A stretch of DNA of 64,000 bases, from assembly GCA_031963445.1 (NCBI GenBank), contig JASSUH010000001.1, forward strand, positions 1,798,001 through 1,862,000. The letters run 5' to 3'. Position 1 is the stretch's first letter; every line of letters begins with the position of its first letter. Source of the DNA: JASSUD01 sp031963445 (GTDB lineage: Bacteria; Pseudomonadota; Gammaproteobacteria; Burkholderiales; Burkholderiaceae). Below are positions 27,248 through 36,255 of this stretch, one piece after another. The position numbers were made by a program, and so were the translations under genes. The notes beneath the pieces were generated by a model, which was given only the letters and a program-made list of their open reading frames with translations, had not been told where the DNA came from and ran no database searches.

Positions 27248-27326
27248 TGCTTATATGCGCAAGCATCAAAATCTAGTTCTAACATCGCTCGAACTAAAGA
27301 CCTATCCCATGTAGCGCATATAAGCA
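27248..27326. other. nested inverted repeats, possible structured RNA or recombination site
   Basis: Outer arms TGCTTATATGCGC (27248-27260) and GCGCATATAAGCA (27314-27326) are perfect 13-bp complements. Inside them TAGTTC (27274-27279) and GAACTA (27291-27296) form a second stem. The stretch lies in the 213-bp gap ahead of the DUF4224/integrase pair. It may be a terminator for the upstream gene, a regulatory RNA leader, or part of an attachment/excision site. Confidence 0.45.
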
Positions 27327-27439
27327 TTCACAACATTTTTCAGCTTACTTAGCCTTATCCACAACAAACTAGCCGCACACAGATTACCGTAGCAGACAGA
27401 TTGCAATTAGACAGCTGATGAAAAGCAGGAGATTGACAA

Positions 27440-27664
27440 ATGATGCGTTTATCTCGTGAGGAACTCAATGGCATTACTGGATTGAAACGGAAGAGCGCCC
27501 AGGCGGCTTGGTTTAAGCGGCATTTTGGTGTCGAATTACCAATTGATAATAATGGCCCCATCATTACTCAACAAATCTACCAAGACTTAATTAAAACAAA
27601 ATGCGGGCTATTACAACAGCAGGCACCTGTTAGGCCGCAAGTGAAGCTTGGGCTTGTCAAATGA
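27440..27664 (+). CDS. DUF4224-like small protein paired with integrase, 74 aa
   Basis: Residues 1-45 (MRLSREELNGITGLKRKSA, QAAWFKRHFGVELPI) match the DUF4224 pattern found in small proteins directly upstream of phage integrases; they are thought to bind DNA or assist recombination directionality. An AGGAG leader precedes ATG 27440. The stop TGA overlaps the integrase ATG (27661), so the two are translated together. Confidence 0.7.
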   Translation: MMRLSREELNGITGLKRKSAQAAWFKRHFGVELPIDNNGPIITQQIYQDLIKTKCGLLQQQAPVRPQVKLGLVK

Positions 27665-28794
27665 ATCGCAGACGCATCAGCCAAGTCTCACTCAGCACAA
27701 CTCGGATTTACCAAAAGTACAAGCGTTTTTACTTTTTCTCTGCTCAAGAAATAGTTAATCCAAAAACGGGCAAAATCGCTAAATGGCATAACCTATGCCA
27801 CATTGAAGAAGGGGAAGAGCTGGCTCGCCAGATAGCAAAAGAAATTAAGCAATTTAATGACACTGCTAATGATAAACGCGGCAATATGCCTGGCTACCTG
27901 GCTGAATATCTCAAAATAGCCTTGAAAAAAAGAGGAGCGAGCAAACCCGAAGACATCATGCGACTTAAACTATGGGAGCAAGGCAATAAAGAACTAGGCA
28001 GAATGATTGGTAAGATTTCCGACGCCTTCAGCGCTTTCGATGTCAACCAAGTATTACCACAAGATGTGGCAAAGTTTGTCGATCAATGGATAGGCCGCAG
28101 AACGGCGCAAGTTTATCTATCATGTCTTTCGGTTTTTTTCCGTTGGTGCGCACGACGTGGCTTACGTGCAGATAACCCTTGCACCTTAGTAGATCTAGAG
28201 AAACCTCAAACACGTGATCGCTATATTACTGATGAAGAATATCATCGTATCCGCGACGCTTTGCTCATTGGCGAAGATGGTCGTCCAACCCCCAGCGGCC
28301 CAATGATTCAATGCTATGTTGATTTATGCTACTTACTTTATCAACGTACTACTGAAGTTCGGCTATTGCAATGGGAGCAGATAAAGCCAGAGGGCATTTA
28401 CTTTAAGCCCACTAAAACAGAAAGATCTAGTGCGGCCAAAGTGCTAGTACCAATGACCGATGCGCTCAAAGAGATTTTAGAGCGCGTGCGCAAGCTCAAT
28501 ATGATGAAAGGAACATACGTCATTCAGACACGCAATGGCCATCCTTATACAACATCAGGAATTGGTAGTGCTTGGGAGCGGGCTTGCAAACGGGCAGGCA
28601 TGGAAAACACAACGCTTAAAGATCTACGTCCTAAAGCGATAACCGATGGCAATCATTCTGGCTATAGCATAGAGCAATTGATGGTAGGCGCTGCTCATAC
28701 TGACACTGAGATGACAAAAAATTATATTAAACGATATGAAACTCCTGTTTCTGAGGTTCGTCTCGATCTTCCTAAGCCAAAATTAAAAATGTAA
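27661..28794 (+). CDS. int: tyrosine recombinase / integrase, 377 aa
   Basis: A phage-type tyrosine integrase with an N-terminal SAM-like core-binding domain (to about 180; FVDQWIGRRTAQVYLSCLSVF) and a catalytic domain. Active-site residues visible: Arg in TTEVRLLQWEQI (about 232), a Lys on the beta-hairpin, the K-D-L-R box (LKDLRPKAITDG, about 324), the second box AAHTDTEMTKNYIKRY with His and the Tyr nucleophile. It is expected to integrate and excise the element carrying it. The likely target is the tRNA-Pro 3' end whose fragment lies at 33980-34029. Intact. Confidence 0.88.
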   Translation: MNRRRISQVSLSTTRIYQKYKRFYFFSAQEIVNPKTGKIAKWHNLCHIEEGEELARQIAKEIKQFNDTANDKRGNMPGYLAEYLKIALKKRGASKPEDIMRLKLWEQGNKELGRMIGKISDAFSAFDVNQVLPQDVAKFVDQWIGRRTAQVYLSCLSVFFRWCARRGLRADNPCTLVDLEKPQTRDRYITDEEYHRIRDALLIGEDGRPTPSGPMIQCYVDLCYLLYQRTTEVRLLQWEQIKPEGIYFKPTKTERSSAAKVLVPMTDALKEILERVRKLNMMKGTYVIQTRNGHPYTTSGIGSAWERACKRAGMENTTLKDLRPKAITDGNHSGYSIEQLMVGAAHTDTEMTKNYIKRYETPVSEVRLDLPKPKLKM

Positions 28795-28988
28795 AGCGCT
28801 CAGACTCAAAACCACATCATTCTTTGATTTTATAGTTTATAGCTCTGAGTAAGAGAATTTTAATTTCTAATTATCAGCATCTCACATACCCTGACAAAAT
28901 TTCGCCATCTAGCGTTACTAAAAAATCGTCTATCTAATAGTTAAATATCTTTATAAGCTGCTAACAGAAAATGACTCTATATTTTCTG

Positions 28989-29270
28989 TTAATGATTTAT
29001 ATGGTGAAGATTTTTAATAATCGTATATAAAAATCTAATACCCTTCAACAATACCCAACCGAACTTTAAATGCTTTTTTATAGCAGGGTAAGGAGGGTGG
29101 CTATGCCTATGTGTAGCAGCGAGTGCGATACGTTTCACTTGCTCTTGCTGAACTTGTAAACGTACCCATTCAGCGCCCGTACAAATTTTACCAAAACCAC
29201 ATCCTGCCAAAAGCAGCCAAATGCGCCAATCTCCGTCTGGCGGCCATTGCTCAAACCGTGCGTTAAATAA
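28989..29270 (-). pseudogene. phage terminase large subunit, N-terminal fragment
   Basis: Reading from about 29270, the frame gives FEQWPPDGDWRIWLLLAGCG then FGKICTGAEWVRLQV, closely following the P-loop region of terminase large subunits (normally LLLAGRGFGKTRTGAEWVR). The P-loop is altered (R to C, T to I) and the homology ends after about 60 residues (IALAATHR), where a frameshift leads to unrelated sequence. A dead fragment of a DNA-packaging ATPase. The 190 bp between it and the integrase contain nothing I recognise. Confidence 0.7.
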
Positions 29271-29280
29271 TCAATCTCGC

Positions 29281-29648
29281 TCAAGCGCTTCGATTGTCCC
29301 CGCTGTCAGCGGCCCAATGAGGCTCTGTTGCTGTTGCGCTGAAAGCTTCGCGCGCAAGCTTTTCCAAGAACTGCTCTTTGGCGGCTTGGTGATCAACTTT
29401 GATCGGTTCTCCATCCGGACCACTAACTTCAACTTTATCTGTCCCTTTCCAGCCTGCCCGCGTTTTGAGCCAAAAGATCATCGCTCCTGTATCACGGTCT
29501 TCCACCGCCTTTTGATACAAGCACTGAGCAACCTTTACGTTCGCTTCGCAGGCACCATCAGCCAATCTTCAGAAAAATACTTGCGCAACGTCTTCTCATC
29601 GACTGGCTGACGTTGCTCGAGCATTGCTTGAAAAGCAGGACGCGCCAT
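29281..29648 (-). pseudogene. phage small-terminase-like gene with frameshift
   Basis: ATG 29648 begins MARPAFQAMLEQRQPVDEKT, and the frame is lost around 29560. The next frame (VAQCLYQKAVEDRDTGAMIF, WLKTRAGWKGTDKVEVSGPD) is typical of phage small terminase or packaging-adaptor proteins. It ends shortly before the terminase-large fragment, the standard gene order for DNA packaging. Broken by a frameshift. Confidence 0.55.
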
Positions 29649-29697
29649 TTTCCCCTTCCATATCTCTTTTTATAGACGGGAAAAACTCTCTATAAAA

Positions 29698-29741
29698 AAC
29701 AAAACCCGCACTCCAGCAGCTGCCAAAGCACGGGTTTTGTT
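29698..29741. terminator. terminator hairpin, 11-bp stem
   Basis: Perfect arms AACAAAACCCG (29698-29708) and CGGGTTTTGTT (29731-29741) with a 22-nt loop, flanked by A- and T-rich sequence. It sits upstream of the prophage remnant on the - strand, where it would stop transcription entering from either side. Confidence 0.65.
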
Positions 29742-29873
29742 ATCTCTAAAAAAGAAAAATAAATAATAAAAAAGCCCGCTGGCGTTAACCTTGCGAGCTT
29801 GGGACGGAGCTTTTCAGCTTATTGAATTAGGGCCAATTTTAGTCAAAAGTGTCACCCTTTTAAAAAAATTATT

Positions 29874-30149
29874 TTGTCACCTTTTAACGTGGAACTTTTT
29901 GGACAAAAGCATAACTGGAAGAAAATAACTTTGATTTCCCCTCGTAGATTATTACTGCTTAATGCAGAGCCAAGCTCTCCTGGTAGCATATTTTCCTTCA
30001 TTGGCTCGCTGGCTAACTTCTTGGGAGCTTATCCCTCTACTTATGATTTTTGCGAGCATAGGTATCACGCTCAATACGAGAGTTGGCTTAGTACTTTACG
30101 TGAGACACCTGATCAACTAAGTGCTGTTTTAAATGATAAAACACCCTGA
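29874..30149 (+). CDS. possible small protein (91 codons), low certainty
   Basis: An open frame from a TTG (29874), without a good leader, encoding mixed residues (ISPRRLLLLNAEPSSPGSIF, FSFIGSLANFLGAY). It lies between the terminator and the beta-propeller gene. It may be a real short gene or the residue of an older one. Not recognised. Confidence 0.25.
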   Translation: MSPFNVELFGQKHNWKKITLISPRRLLLLNAEPSSPGSIFSFIGSLANFLGAYPSTYDFCEHRYHAQYESWLSTLRETPDQLSAVLNDKTP

Positions 30150-30203
30150 GAAGGTGTGGTTTGTGTCTTCTTTATGAAGTTAAACAACGAATGAGGGCAA
30201 TCG

Positions 30204-33050
30204 ATGATTAATGCATCTTCTCAGAATAATGTGTCGCAACGTCTGTTGACCGCTTTCCGTGCAGAGTTAGAGCAACATGATGCGAATAACTCAGAGCATG
30301 AAGTGCCTTCTCTCACTGCACAAGCTACCACTCACAATGATACTTTCAACCAGGCTGCCACGGAGGGTGCGACGATCAATTTTAATGTGATCATGGAGGA
30401 GCGTGGGGAGAGAGCAATAGACAGAGTGACTCTCCTAACCATGCTGCAAAATTGCTTACAAAGGGAAAATCCTGACGCCATAATGAACGCATTGGTAATG
30501 GAGCTCTCTACGAGCTTGTCCGCGGCGAGCAGCAATCTAGAGGCAGCTAACAGAAGAATTGAAGCGCAGAACGAAGAAAATAGACAATTGAACGAAAAGA
30601 ATCAAACGCTCAAAGCAGAATTAGAAAGGCGACCACCGCTGATAGAAAAAATAGATCGCGCTAGCTCGCCTATCATTCCTGAAAAGCGTGGCAAATATTT
30701 AGGTACGGTAAGTCCGTCCTTTCAGCGTAATCAGTCTCTCTTATCTTCTGATGGGAAATGGATAGTAGTAGCTCATATCTATGCAGGTGGTAGCTTCTCT
30801 TTATTCACCACGGCAGATCTAAACGAATATGAGCAGTACTTTGCATTTGGGGAGCAAGAAGCGTCACCGATCGTGCTGGATTATACAGAAGCACGTCATT
30901 ATTCTTACTTCATTTCACCGGATAATAAATATCTGGTGAGCAGTACATTTAAAGGAGACATTGTATGGGAACTGGCTAAACCTGATGAGCCTTGCTTTGT
31001 TTTAGAAAAGTCTAAAGATGTTGGGCATGAGCTCCTTAGCGCAGTATCCTCAGATGGGAAATGGCTGGCATATAGGGTAGACGATGAATTCAAGCTCATC
31101 GAACGCGCTGGAAATAGCCAAAATATACTCACGTTGCAGGGGAATAAAAAGCGCATTTCTCCTGTTTTTTTATCGAACGGTGAATGGGTCGCTTCTGCGG
31201 GGGAAATTACAGTCCATTTATATTCGCTGAAAGATCAGAACGATAAAGAAATTCAATTAGAATTTAAAGAAGGCGAAACGATAATAGGGCTGAGCTGCTC
31301 TTCAGATGGGCAATCATTAGCAGTAAAGTCTGTTATTAATTACTTAAAAGTGCATTATGCTGTTCGCCTTTATAATGTAGATGAGATCCTTAAAAAAGGA
31401 ACGAAAGCCCCATATTTTGAATTTAGCAGGGAGGATGGGTACTATGGGGGCCGTAATGATCTTGTGTTTTCCGAAGATGGAAAATGGCTAGCCTATACAG
31501 ACTCGGTAAAGAACTGCATTCACATTTGGTTCAATGACAATAAGAGTTGCAAACGTATCATCTCTATACCCTATAAATCATTAGGACTAAAACTATTTAG
31601 TGGCGCAGAGATTGCTTGGCAACAACGTGGAAATCATCTAGCTCTTATTCTAGGCAATCAGTATTCTGTTTGGCAGTTGCCGCTTTATCCTGCTGAAACA
31701 GCCATTCAGTTCCAAGCGCCTCAAGGTTCGCCACAGAGCACAGCGGACAAGGCTGACGCTGAGGCAAGCTCGCCGTTTTCTTCCGCTACAACAGCCCTTC
31801 AAGCTCCGCCACAGAGCATTTCGAGCACGAATGATAAAAATCAGGCACTCCGCCATTTTCTCCAAAGCTTCATGACGCTCAAAGCCTCCGGAAAACTTAA
31901 TAAGCAAGCGCTAAAAGTAAAACAAGAGCCTGAAGCGGCACTCATAGCAGAACGAGAAATCCAACGCCCCAAACTAGCATCAGTCCATCAAGAAAAGCGC
32001 ACTCCTGAAAAACTGAACAAATTTGTAGGCAAGCTGGGTTTCGACTCTATCAATCATGAGCGCTACTTATCTCCTAATGGGCAATGGATCATTGTAGTAA
32101 ATAAAAAAGAAGCGGGTGATATTTCTTTATTCAGCACGTCAAATTTAGAATTGCTAGGAAAACTGACGTTTGGAGATCAGGCAGACTCATCGGTGATTCA
32201 AGCTTATCGAGATGCGAGGCGGCGTAGCTTCTTCATTTCACCTGACAGCCGATATTTTGTGAGTAGTTCACAGAAGGGAGACCTGATATGGGAACTTTCT
32301 CAGTTTGATAAGACGCCGATTGTTTTAGCGAGGGCGAAAGACTCAGCGTATAGCAATGGCTTCCTTAAAGCCATTTCCTCCAACGGGCAATGGCGTCTTT
32401 ATGATGCTGGAGCGACATCTTATCTAGTCAACGCTACAGAAGATAGCAGGCTTGTGCGTACTTTGCCAAAAGTTGGAAAAGCTATTTTTTTGAACTCTCA
32501 ATGGTTAGCGTTAACAAAGGAAGACACCCTCTATTTATGCTCGCTACAAGATCATGACAAAGCAGCGATTGAACTAAAAATTGCACCTGACTCTTCATCA
32601 GACGTGAGGGTAAGCAGTCTCGTCACCTCTTTAGATGGGCAATATTTAGCCGTGAATTGCAGATGTTTTGCGAACGGGGAAGAGTATGAGCGTGCGCTTC
32701 TTTGGAGGGGCGATGAAATCATTCAAAAAGGAGCCCAAGCTTCGCCTATTCAGTTTAGTAATGATAAAGATATCGAGACGATTCTGGTATTTTCTGAAGA
32801 TAGTAAAAGATTAGTTTATAGAATTCCGATATACGTGAGCTTTAGAATTGGGCGCTTGGAATCTGATGGATGCAAACGGGTAACCACCATACCCAGCACA
32901 TCACTCGACTATATACCATTATTTCCCGATGCCATTGCTTGGCATCAGACGAATAATCAACAGAGTTTGACCATATTTGATCCAAAGGCACTAAGCGTCT
33001 GGCAGGTTCCTCTTTCTCTTCCTGAGGTAGGGGTGCCGGATATTGATTAA
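30204..33050 (+). CDS. double beta-propeller (WD40-like) protein, 948 aa
   Basis: GAGGG leader, ATG 30204. Residues 1-110 are polar, 110-150 a coiled coil (EENRQLNEKNQTLKAELE), followed by two homologous halves of about 310-320 residues separated by a Ser/Ala/Pro-rich linker (about 510-600). Each half shows WD40/propeller blades (SSDGKWIVVAH, YFISPDNKYLVSS and again YLSPNGQWIIVV, FFISPDSRYFVSS, each ending in an F.A..IAW or I.W motif). Such scaffolds bind proteins. There is no signal peptide. A recent internal duplication made a two-propeller protein. In this setting it may be an effector or part of a defence or interaction system; no enzymatic motif is seen. Confidence 0.7.
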   Translation: MINASSQNNVSQRLLTAFRAELEQHDANNSEHEVPSLTAQATTHNDTFNQAATEGATINFNVIMEERGERAIDRVTLLTMLQNCLQRENPDAIMNALVMELSTSLSAASSNLEAANRRIEAQNEENRQLNEKNQTLKAELERRPPLIEKIDRASSPIIPEKRGKYLGTVSPSFQRNQSLLSSDGKWIVVAHIYAGGSFSLFTTADLNEYEQYFAFGEQEASPIVLDYTEARHYSYFISPDNKYLVSSTFKGDIVWELAKPDEPCFVLEKSKDVGHELLSAVSSDGKWLAYRVDDEFKLIERAGNSQNILTLQGNKKRISPVFLSNGEWVASAGEITVHLYSLKDQNDKEIQLEFKEGETIIGLSCSSDGQSLAVKSVINYLKVHYAVRLYNVDEILKKGTKAPYFEFSREDGYYGGRNDLVFSEDGKWLAYTDSVKNCIHIWFNDNKSCKRIISIPYKSLGLKLFSGAEIAWQQRGNHLALILGNQYSVWQLPLYPAETAIQFQAPQGSPQSTADKADAEASSPFSSATTALQAPPQSISSTNDKNQALRHFLQSFMTLKASGKLNKQALKVKQEPEAALIAEREIQRPKLASVHQEKRTPEKLNKFVGKLGFDSINHERYLSPNGQWIIVVNKKEAGDISLFSTSNLELLGKLTFGDQADSSVIQAYRDARRRSFFISPDSRYFVSSSQKGDLIWELSQFDKTPIVLARAKDSAYSNGFLKAISSNGQWRLYDAGATSYLVNATEDSRLVRTLPKVGKAIFLNSQWLALTKEDTLYLCSLQDHDKAAIELKIAPDSSSDVRVSSLVTSLDGQYLAVNCRCFANGEEYERALLWRGDEIIQKGAQASPIQFSNDKDIETILVFSEDSKRLVYRIPIYVSFRIGRLESDGCKRVTTIPSTSLDYIPLFPDAIAWHQTNNQQSLTIFDPKALSVWQVPLSLPEVGVPDID

Positions 33051-33253
33051 ATGCCTAGTGAGAAGAGAAAACGATAACGCACGCCTTGTTGCATGCGCTG
33101 CATGAGCGCTAAGCTGTTAGCTTCCCTAGCCAGCCCGATCAACTGGCCAGGGAGCACTAAAATAGTGAGCGCAATCAATAAACTTATCAGCGCAATCGCT
33201 GTGGCATACCCATAGAAACGCGCTTCCATCCCCGATGATTTCATCCATTGCAT
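33047..33253 (-). CDS. small possible membrane protein, 68 aa (weak)
   Basis: A 68-codon frame with one strongly hydrophobic helix (YATAIALISLLIALTILVLP). It overlaps the end of the beta-propeller gene by 4 bp, convergent. No leader is convincing and no family recognised; it may be the C-terminus of a decayed transporter. About 200 bp beyond it (33254-33459) show no gene. Confidence 0.25.
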   Translation of the reverse strand: MQWMKSSGMEARFYGYATAIALISLLIALTILVLPGQLIGLAREANSLALMQRMQQGVRYRFLFSLGI

Positions 33254-33459
33254 CGTGTGTGTAGCAAAGGTTCATGCAGCTGTCCAACCTTGAGAGAGTC
33301 CCACAGGCTTCCTGTGAGCGCATGCCATAAACTTTAAGCACATCTTGGCATAGGGCACTGCAATACTGGCTTCCCCCCCGTAACTCTATATAAACAGACC
33401 TTTAGCCGGACAGCACCTAAACCAGGCCATGCGAAGCCCGTCCATCACCAACTCTACCT

Positions 33460-33733
33460 TCATATTATTGCTTTTTTAGGCTCAAGCTTTTTTACACTCA
33501 CCGAGTGAGCAAGCAAGCTCAAATAAGCTTGATACGGCCTGCTGCTGGCGAAATTTATTAACGCGTTCATAAAACGTTTTACGAGAAATGCCCAGTTCCT
33601 CAGCAACTGCTTTGATATGGCGCAAGTTATAAAGGTAGAACAGCTGCATCGTTCGCCTTGCCTCACTGTCTGGTTGTGCCATCACCGCTAGATTAAACAA
33701 ACTCATCTGTATAGGGCACCCTGCATCAGGCAC
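33460..33733 (-). CDS. HTH (Fis-like) DNA-binding protein fragment, about 85 aa
   Basis: Residues 32-62 form a clear helix-turn-helix (LYNLRHIKAVAEELGISRKT, then FYERVNKFR) of the Fis/sigma-54-regulator C-terminal type. The N-terminus is unremarkable and the start is uncertain (ATG 33733 or 33666-33700 region). It may be the C-terminus of a larger regulator or a small phage regulator. The surrounding 33254-33459 and 33740-33970 stretches hold nothing I recognise. Confidence 0.4.
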
Positions 33734-33979
33734 CTCGCCTGAATATCTTTGCGGCTGTATCCGGATTAGAAAATGCTAACTTTGTGAGTTCATGATAAGG
33801 CTTCGGTAATGCTTGCATTCATAGCGTAACCATGAAATTTTATGAGGTCGAAAACCTTCTAATACTATTAATTTGGTCTACGGTAATACGGAGGTTTTAG
33901 AGCGCTTTCGAGCAGAAAAATATTAGACGTTCAAGCCAGAAAACTCTTTTAAATTCATATGCTTATGGCATTTTGAAGT

Positions 33980-34029
33980 ACTGATTTGGGATCAGAAGGT
34001 CGCATGTTCGAATCATGTCGCCCCGACCA
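33980..34029 (+). other. 3' fragment of tRNA-Pro(TGG): probable attachment site
   Basis: The sequence from the anticodon stem-loop (CTGATTTGGGATCAG, anticodon TGG at the loop centre) through a standard variable loop, a T-arm (GCATG TTCGAAT CATGT) and an acceptor 3' strand CGCCCCG plus ACCA is present, but the 5' half (D-arm and CGGGGCG) is missing. This is what remains at the distal end of an element integrated into a tRNA 3' end. It faces right, so the element lies to its left, with the integrase at 27661. The intact tRNA should be beyond the left edge. Confidence 0.75.
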
Positions 34030-34289
34030 ATAAAACCCAGCCTCTCAGCCAAATAGAAGTTGAGCATTCTAATAAGAATATTAGAAGGTTCTTCTAACAT
34101 TCCCTGCATTTTCTGCGTAAAAAGTACGAAAGAAACCTCAGCAATGAGGGCTTCATTGCGTTCCATTTTCACTGCTCGTCATATCAAATTTGGTATAGAC
34201 ACAGCCTACCCACATCGCCCTACGCGACAGCCAAAATAGTGGCCCTGCACTGCTCATCCTATATGCTTATCTCGCTTATGTTAGCGTAT

Positions 34290-34655
34290 CGTTATCTCTG
34301 CCAATTCCAATCATGCCAACGCTCGAAGCAGGCTGATGCATGCCATCTTTGCACCCACAGTCGGTTCAACGCCACAAACGCCGAGGCTTGCAGCTTTTTG
34401 CGGGCTTGACTGAACGCGCTTTTGGTCACAGTACGTGCGCACTGCGCATAATCAGCTAATGCCATGAAAAAAGTATCCAGCCCCTCTTGAAGCGAGCGGC
34501 CCCCTACTACCTGTTGCAGTAAAAAAAACACCAGCGTGGGCAACGTCAAGCAACGCTTGCGGGTGAAGTCTCTCGCGCTGACCCGAAATGGGCCAGGCAA
34601 AATGCTTGAGAGTTTAACGTCTCACTGAAACGCGTCAGCAATGCTTCAATCGGGG
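34290..34655 (-). mobile_element. IS4-family transposase N-terminal remnant
   Basis: A - strand frame of about 115 codons carries RDFTRKRCLTLPTLVFFLLQ, then GGRSLQEGLDTFF and TKSAFSQARKKL, the typical N-terminus of IS4-type transposases. The DDE catalytic part is absent. A remnant at the border between the mobile element and the biosynthetic cluster. A further 64-codon frame at 34685-34879 on the same strand is not recognised and probably not a gene. Confidence 0.6.
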
Positions 34656-34917
34656 TATTTGACACTTGAGAAATATGCCTCAGCTTACACCTGGGGCAAC
34701 AGGAGTGCAGCACCTTGATGGCTTAACTTAATGGCATTGGCCCCTTCCCTTCGTAAAGTCAAAATATCGTTTGTGAACAATCTTGTTGCTTTAAATCGCT
34801 GCGGCCTTTCGACCACCCCTCCCTTCTCTCTAGAATCCTTGTGCTCCTCAGTCCTCATCTTTAGCTTCTCTAGGACCATCTCTATCTTCGCTCTTTAATT
34901 TATAAAATTATTCGCAT

Positions 34918-36255
34918 TTACCTTGTGCACAACTTTCTGGTACGTGCATAAATTTTAGATAAAATAATGATGATAATACATAAGCTTGCTATCTCCCCTA
35001 AAAGAAAATAAAGCACTGGAAAATGTGACCTCACTAAAAAAGTACTAAGAGGAATAGAAAAAATAAAAAATATGCCAGCATTAGCCAACATAGGAACAAA
35101 AGTAATTTTTAGCCCTCTCAACAGGCCAATTAAAAAAAAACGAGGTATTTCTAAAATCACCACAATCGGAATAAGATTATATCCAATATTATATTGGAAA
35201 AAATAATTTTCATTGTTTAATATTGATTTCACTACCGGAAATAATGACGATATTTGATTTTTAAATAACAATATTAGCAAACTTATAAACAAGGTAACTG
35301 GAATCAAAATGTATAAAAGCTTTTTGCAATAGGTCTCTGTATTTTTAAGGCCTACCAAACCATTCGATGCAGATTTAAATGAAAGCGCCAGAGATACGGC
35401 GAGAGGTAAAGTGCCGAATAAATATATTAGATGAGTCAACACATAATAAATAGATTGCACATTATAACCAATCCGACTTAATAAAACCAAAATAATTAGT
35501 GAGTAAATATTTTCTAGAGTTATCTGCAAGCCAGATGATGCACCATTTCTTATAATTTTAAAAAAAACAAACAGCTCTTTTTTAGCTAAATTTCTCTTAA
35601 ATATAAAAAAAATTCTTGATAAAGATAATTTATTTTTCCCCAGAGAAAATAGAGTAAAAGCCGCTACAAATATTAGAATATAGCACAAGCCCAAACTAAA
35701 ACCAATGAGCCAAAGAGAGACCGATTTATTAATTTCGCAAACCACAAACAACACAAGAGGAATTAAAAACAGTTTAAGCGATCTAACTATAATAATTAGA
35801 GAGCTCATATTAAGCGCACTAAATATTTGAATCAACAGCATCACCAATATATGCGGAATTATTCCTATTGAAAAACCCGCATAGAAATCCTTAATGCCGA
35901 GATATAATGAAGCATCATGAACAATGGGCTTTAAAAAAGCAGTTACATTTAATGTAACTAGTATAAAGCAAACTCCACATATTAGACTTATATTAAATCC
36001 ATGTATAATTATTTTTTCAAATTCTTGGGCACTCTCATTATTAGCACCCCACACTCCAATACTTGTTAGCGTCCCATAAGCAAATTGACTTAGCACTGTG
36101 TATAAAGCCATGCATATTCCATATACCGCAAGATGCTTTACTGAGAGGCTTGCAATAACCAAACCTGTCAGAAAAGTTGTTAGAGAATTTGAATATTGAG
36201 AAAAAATATAGGCAAGAGGCAACCTATAATCGCTAATTAAGCTTTTAACATTCAT
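34918..36255 (-). CDS. MATE/Wzx-like multidrug or peptide exporter, about 445 aa
   Basis: A polytopic membrane protein with about 12 predicted helices (for example FLIGLLRGLKI, IFFIFSIPLSTFLV, LYFLLGEIASLCIIIIIL), consistent in length and layout with MATE or polysaccharide/peptide flippases. Such pumps use ion gradients to expel or flip small molecules at the inner membrane. It is read from ATG 36255 (a TTG at 36261 is also in frame), overlapping the end of the kinase gene by 11 bp, so they share a transcript. Its place at the end of the NRPS cluster suggests export of the product. AT-rich like the cluster. Confidence 0.7.
   Translation of the reverse strand: MNVKSLISDYRLPLAYIFSQYSNSLTTFLTGLVIASLSVKHLAVYGICMALYTVLSQFAYGTLTSIGVWGANNESAQEFEKIIIHGFNISLICGVCFILVTLNVTAFLKPIVHDASLYLGIKDFYAGFSIGIIPHILVMLLIQIFSALNMSSLIIIVRSLKLFLIPLVLFVVCEINKSVSLWLIGFSLGLCYILIFVAAFTLFSLGKNKLSLSRIFFIFKRNLAKKELFVFFKIIRNGASSGLQITLENIYSLIILVLLSRIGYNVQSIYYVLTHLIYLFGTLPLAVSLALSFKSASNGLVGLKNTETYCKKLLYILIPVTLFISLLILLFKNQISSLFPVVKSILNNENYFFQYNIGYNLIPIVVILEIPRFFLIGLLRGLKITFVPMLANAGIFFIFSIPLSTFLVRSHFPVLYFLLGEIASLCIIIIILSKIYARTRKLCTR

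Noticed and set aside
33963..34172. A - strand open frame across the tRNA fragment
   Set aside because: It reads through the tRNA-Pro 3' end and is therefore fortuitous.
34685..34879. A 64-codon - strand open frame
   Set aside because: No leader, odd composition and no recognisable product; placed between an IS remnant and the exporter.
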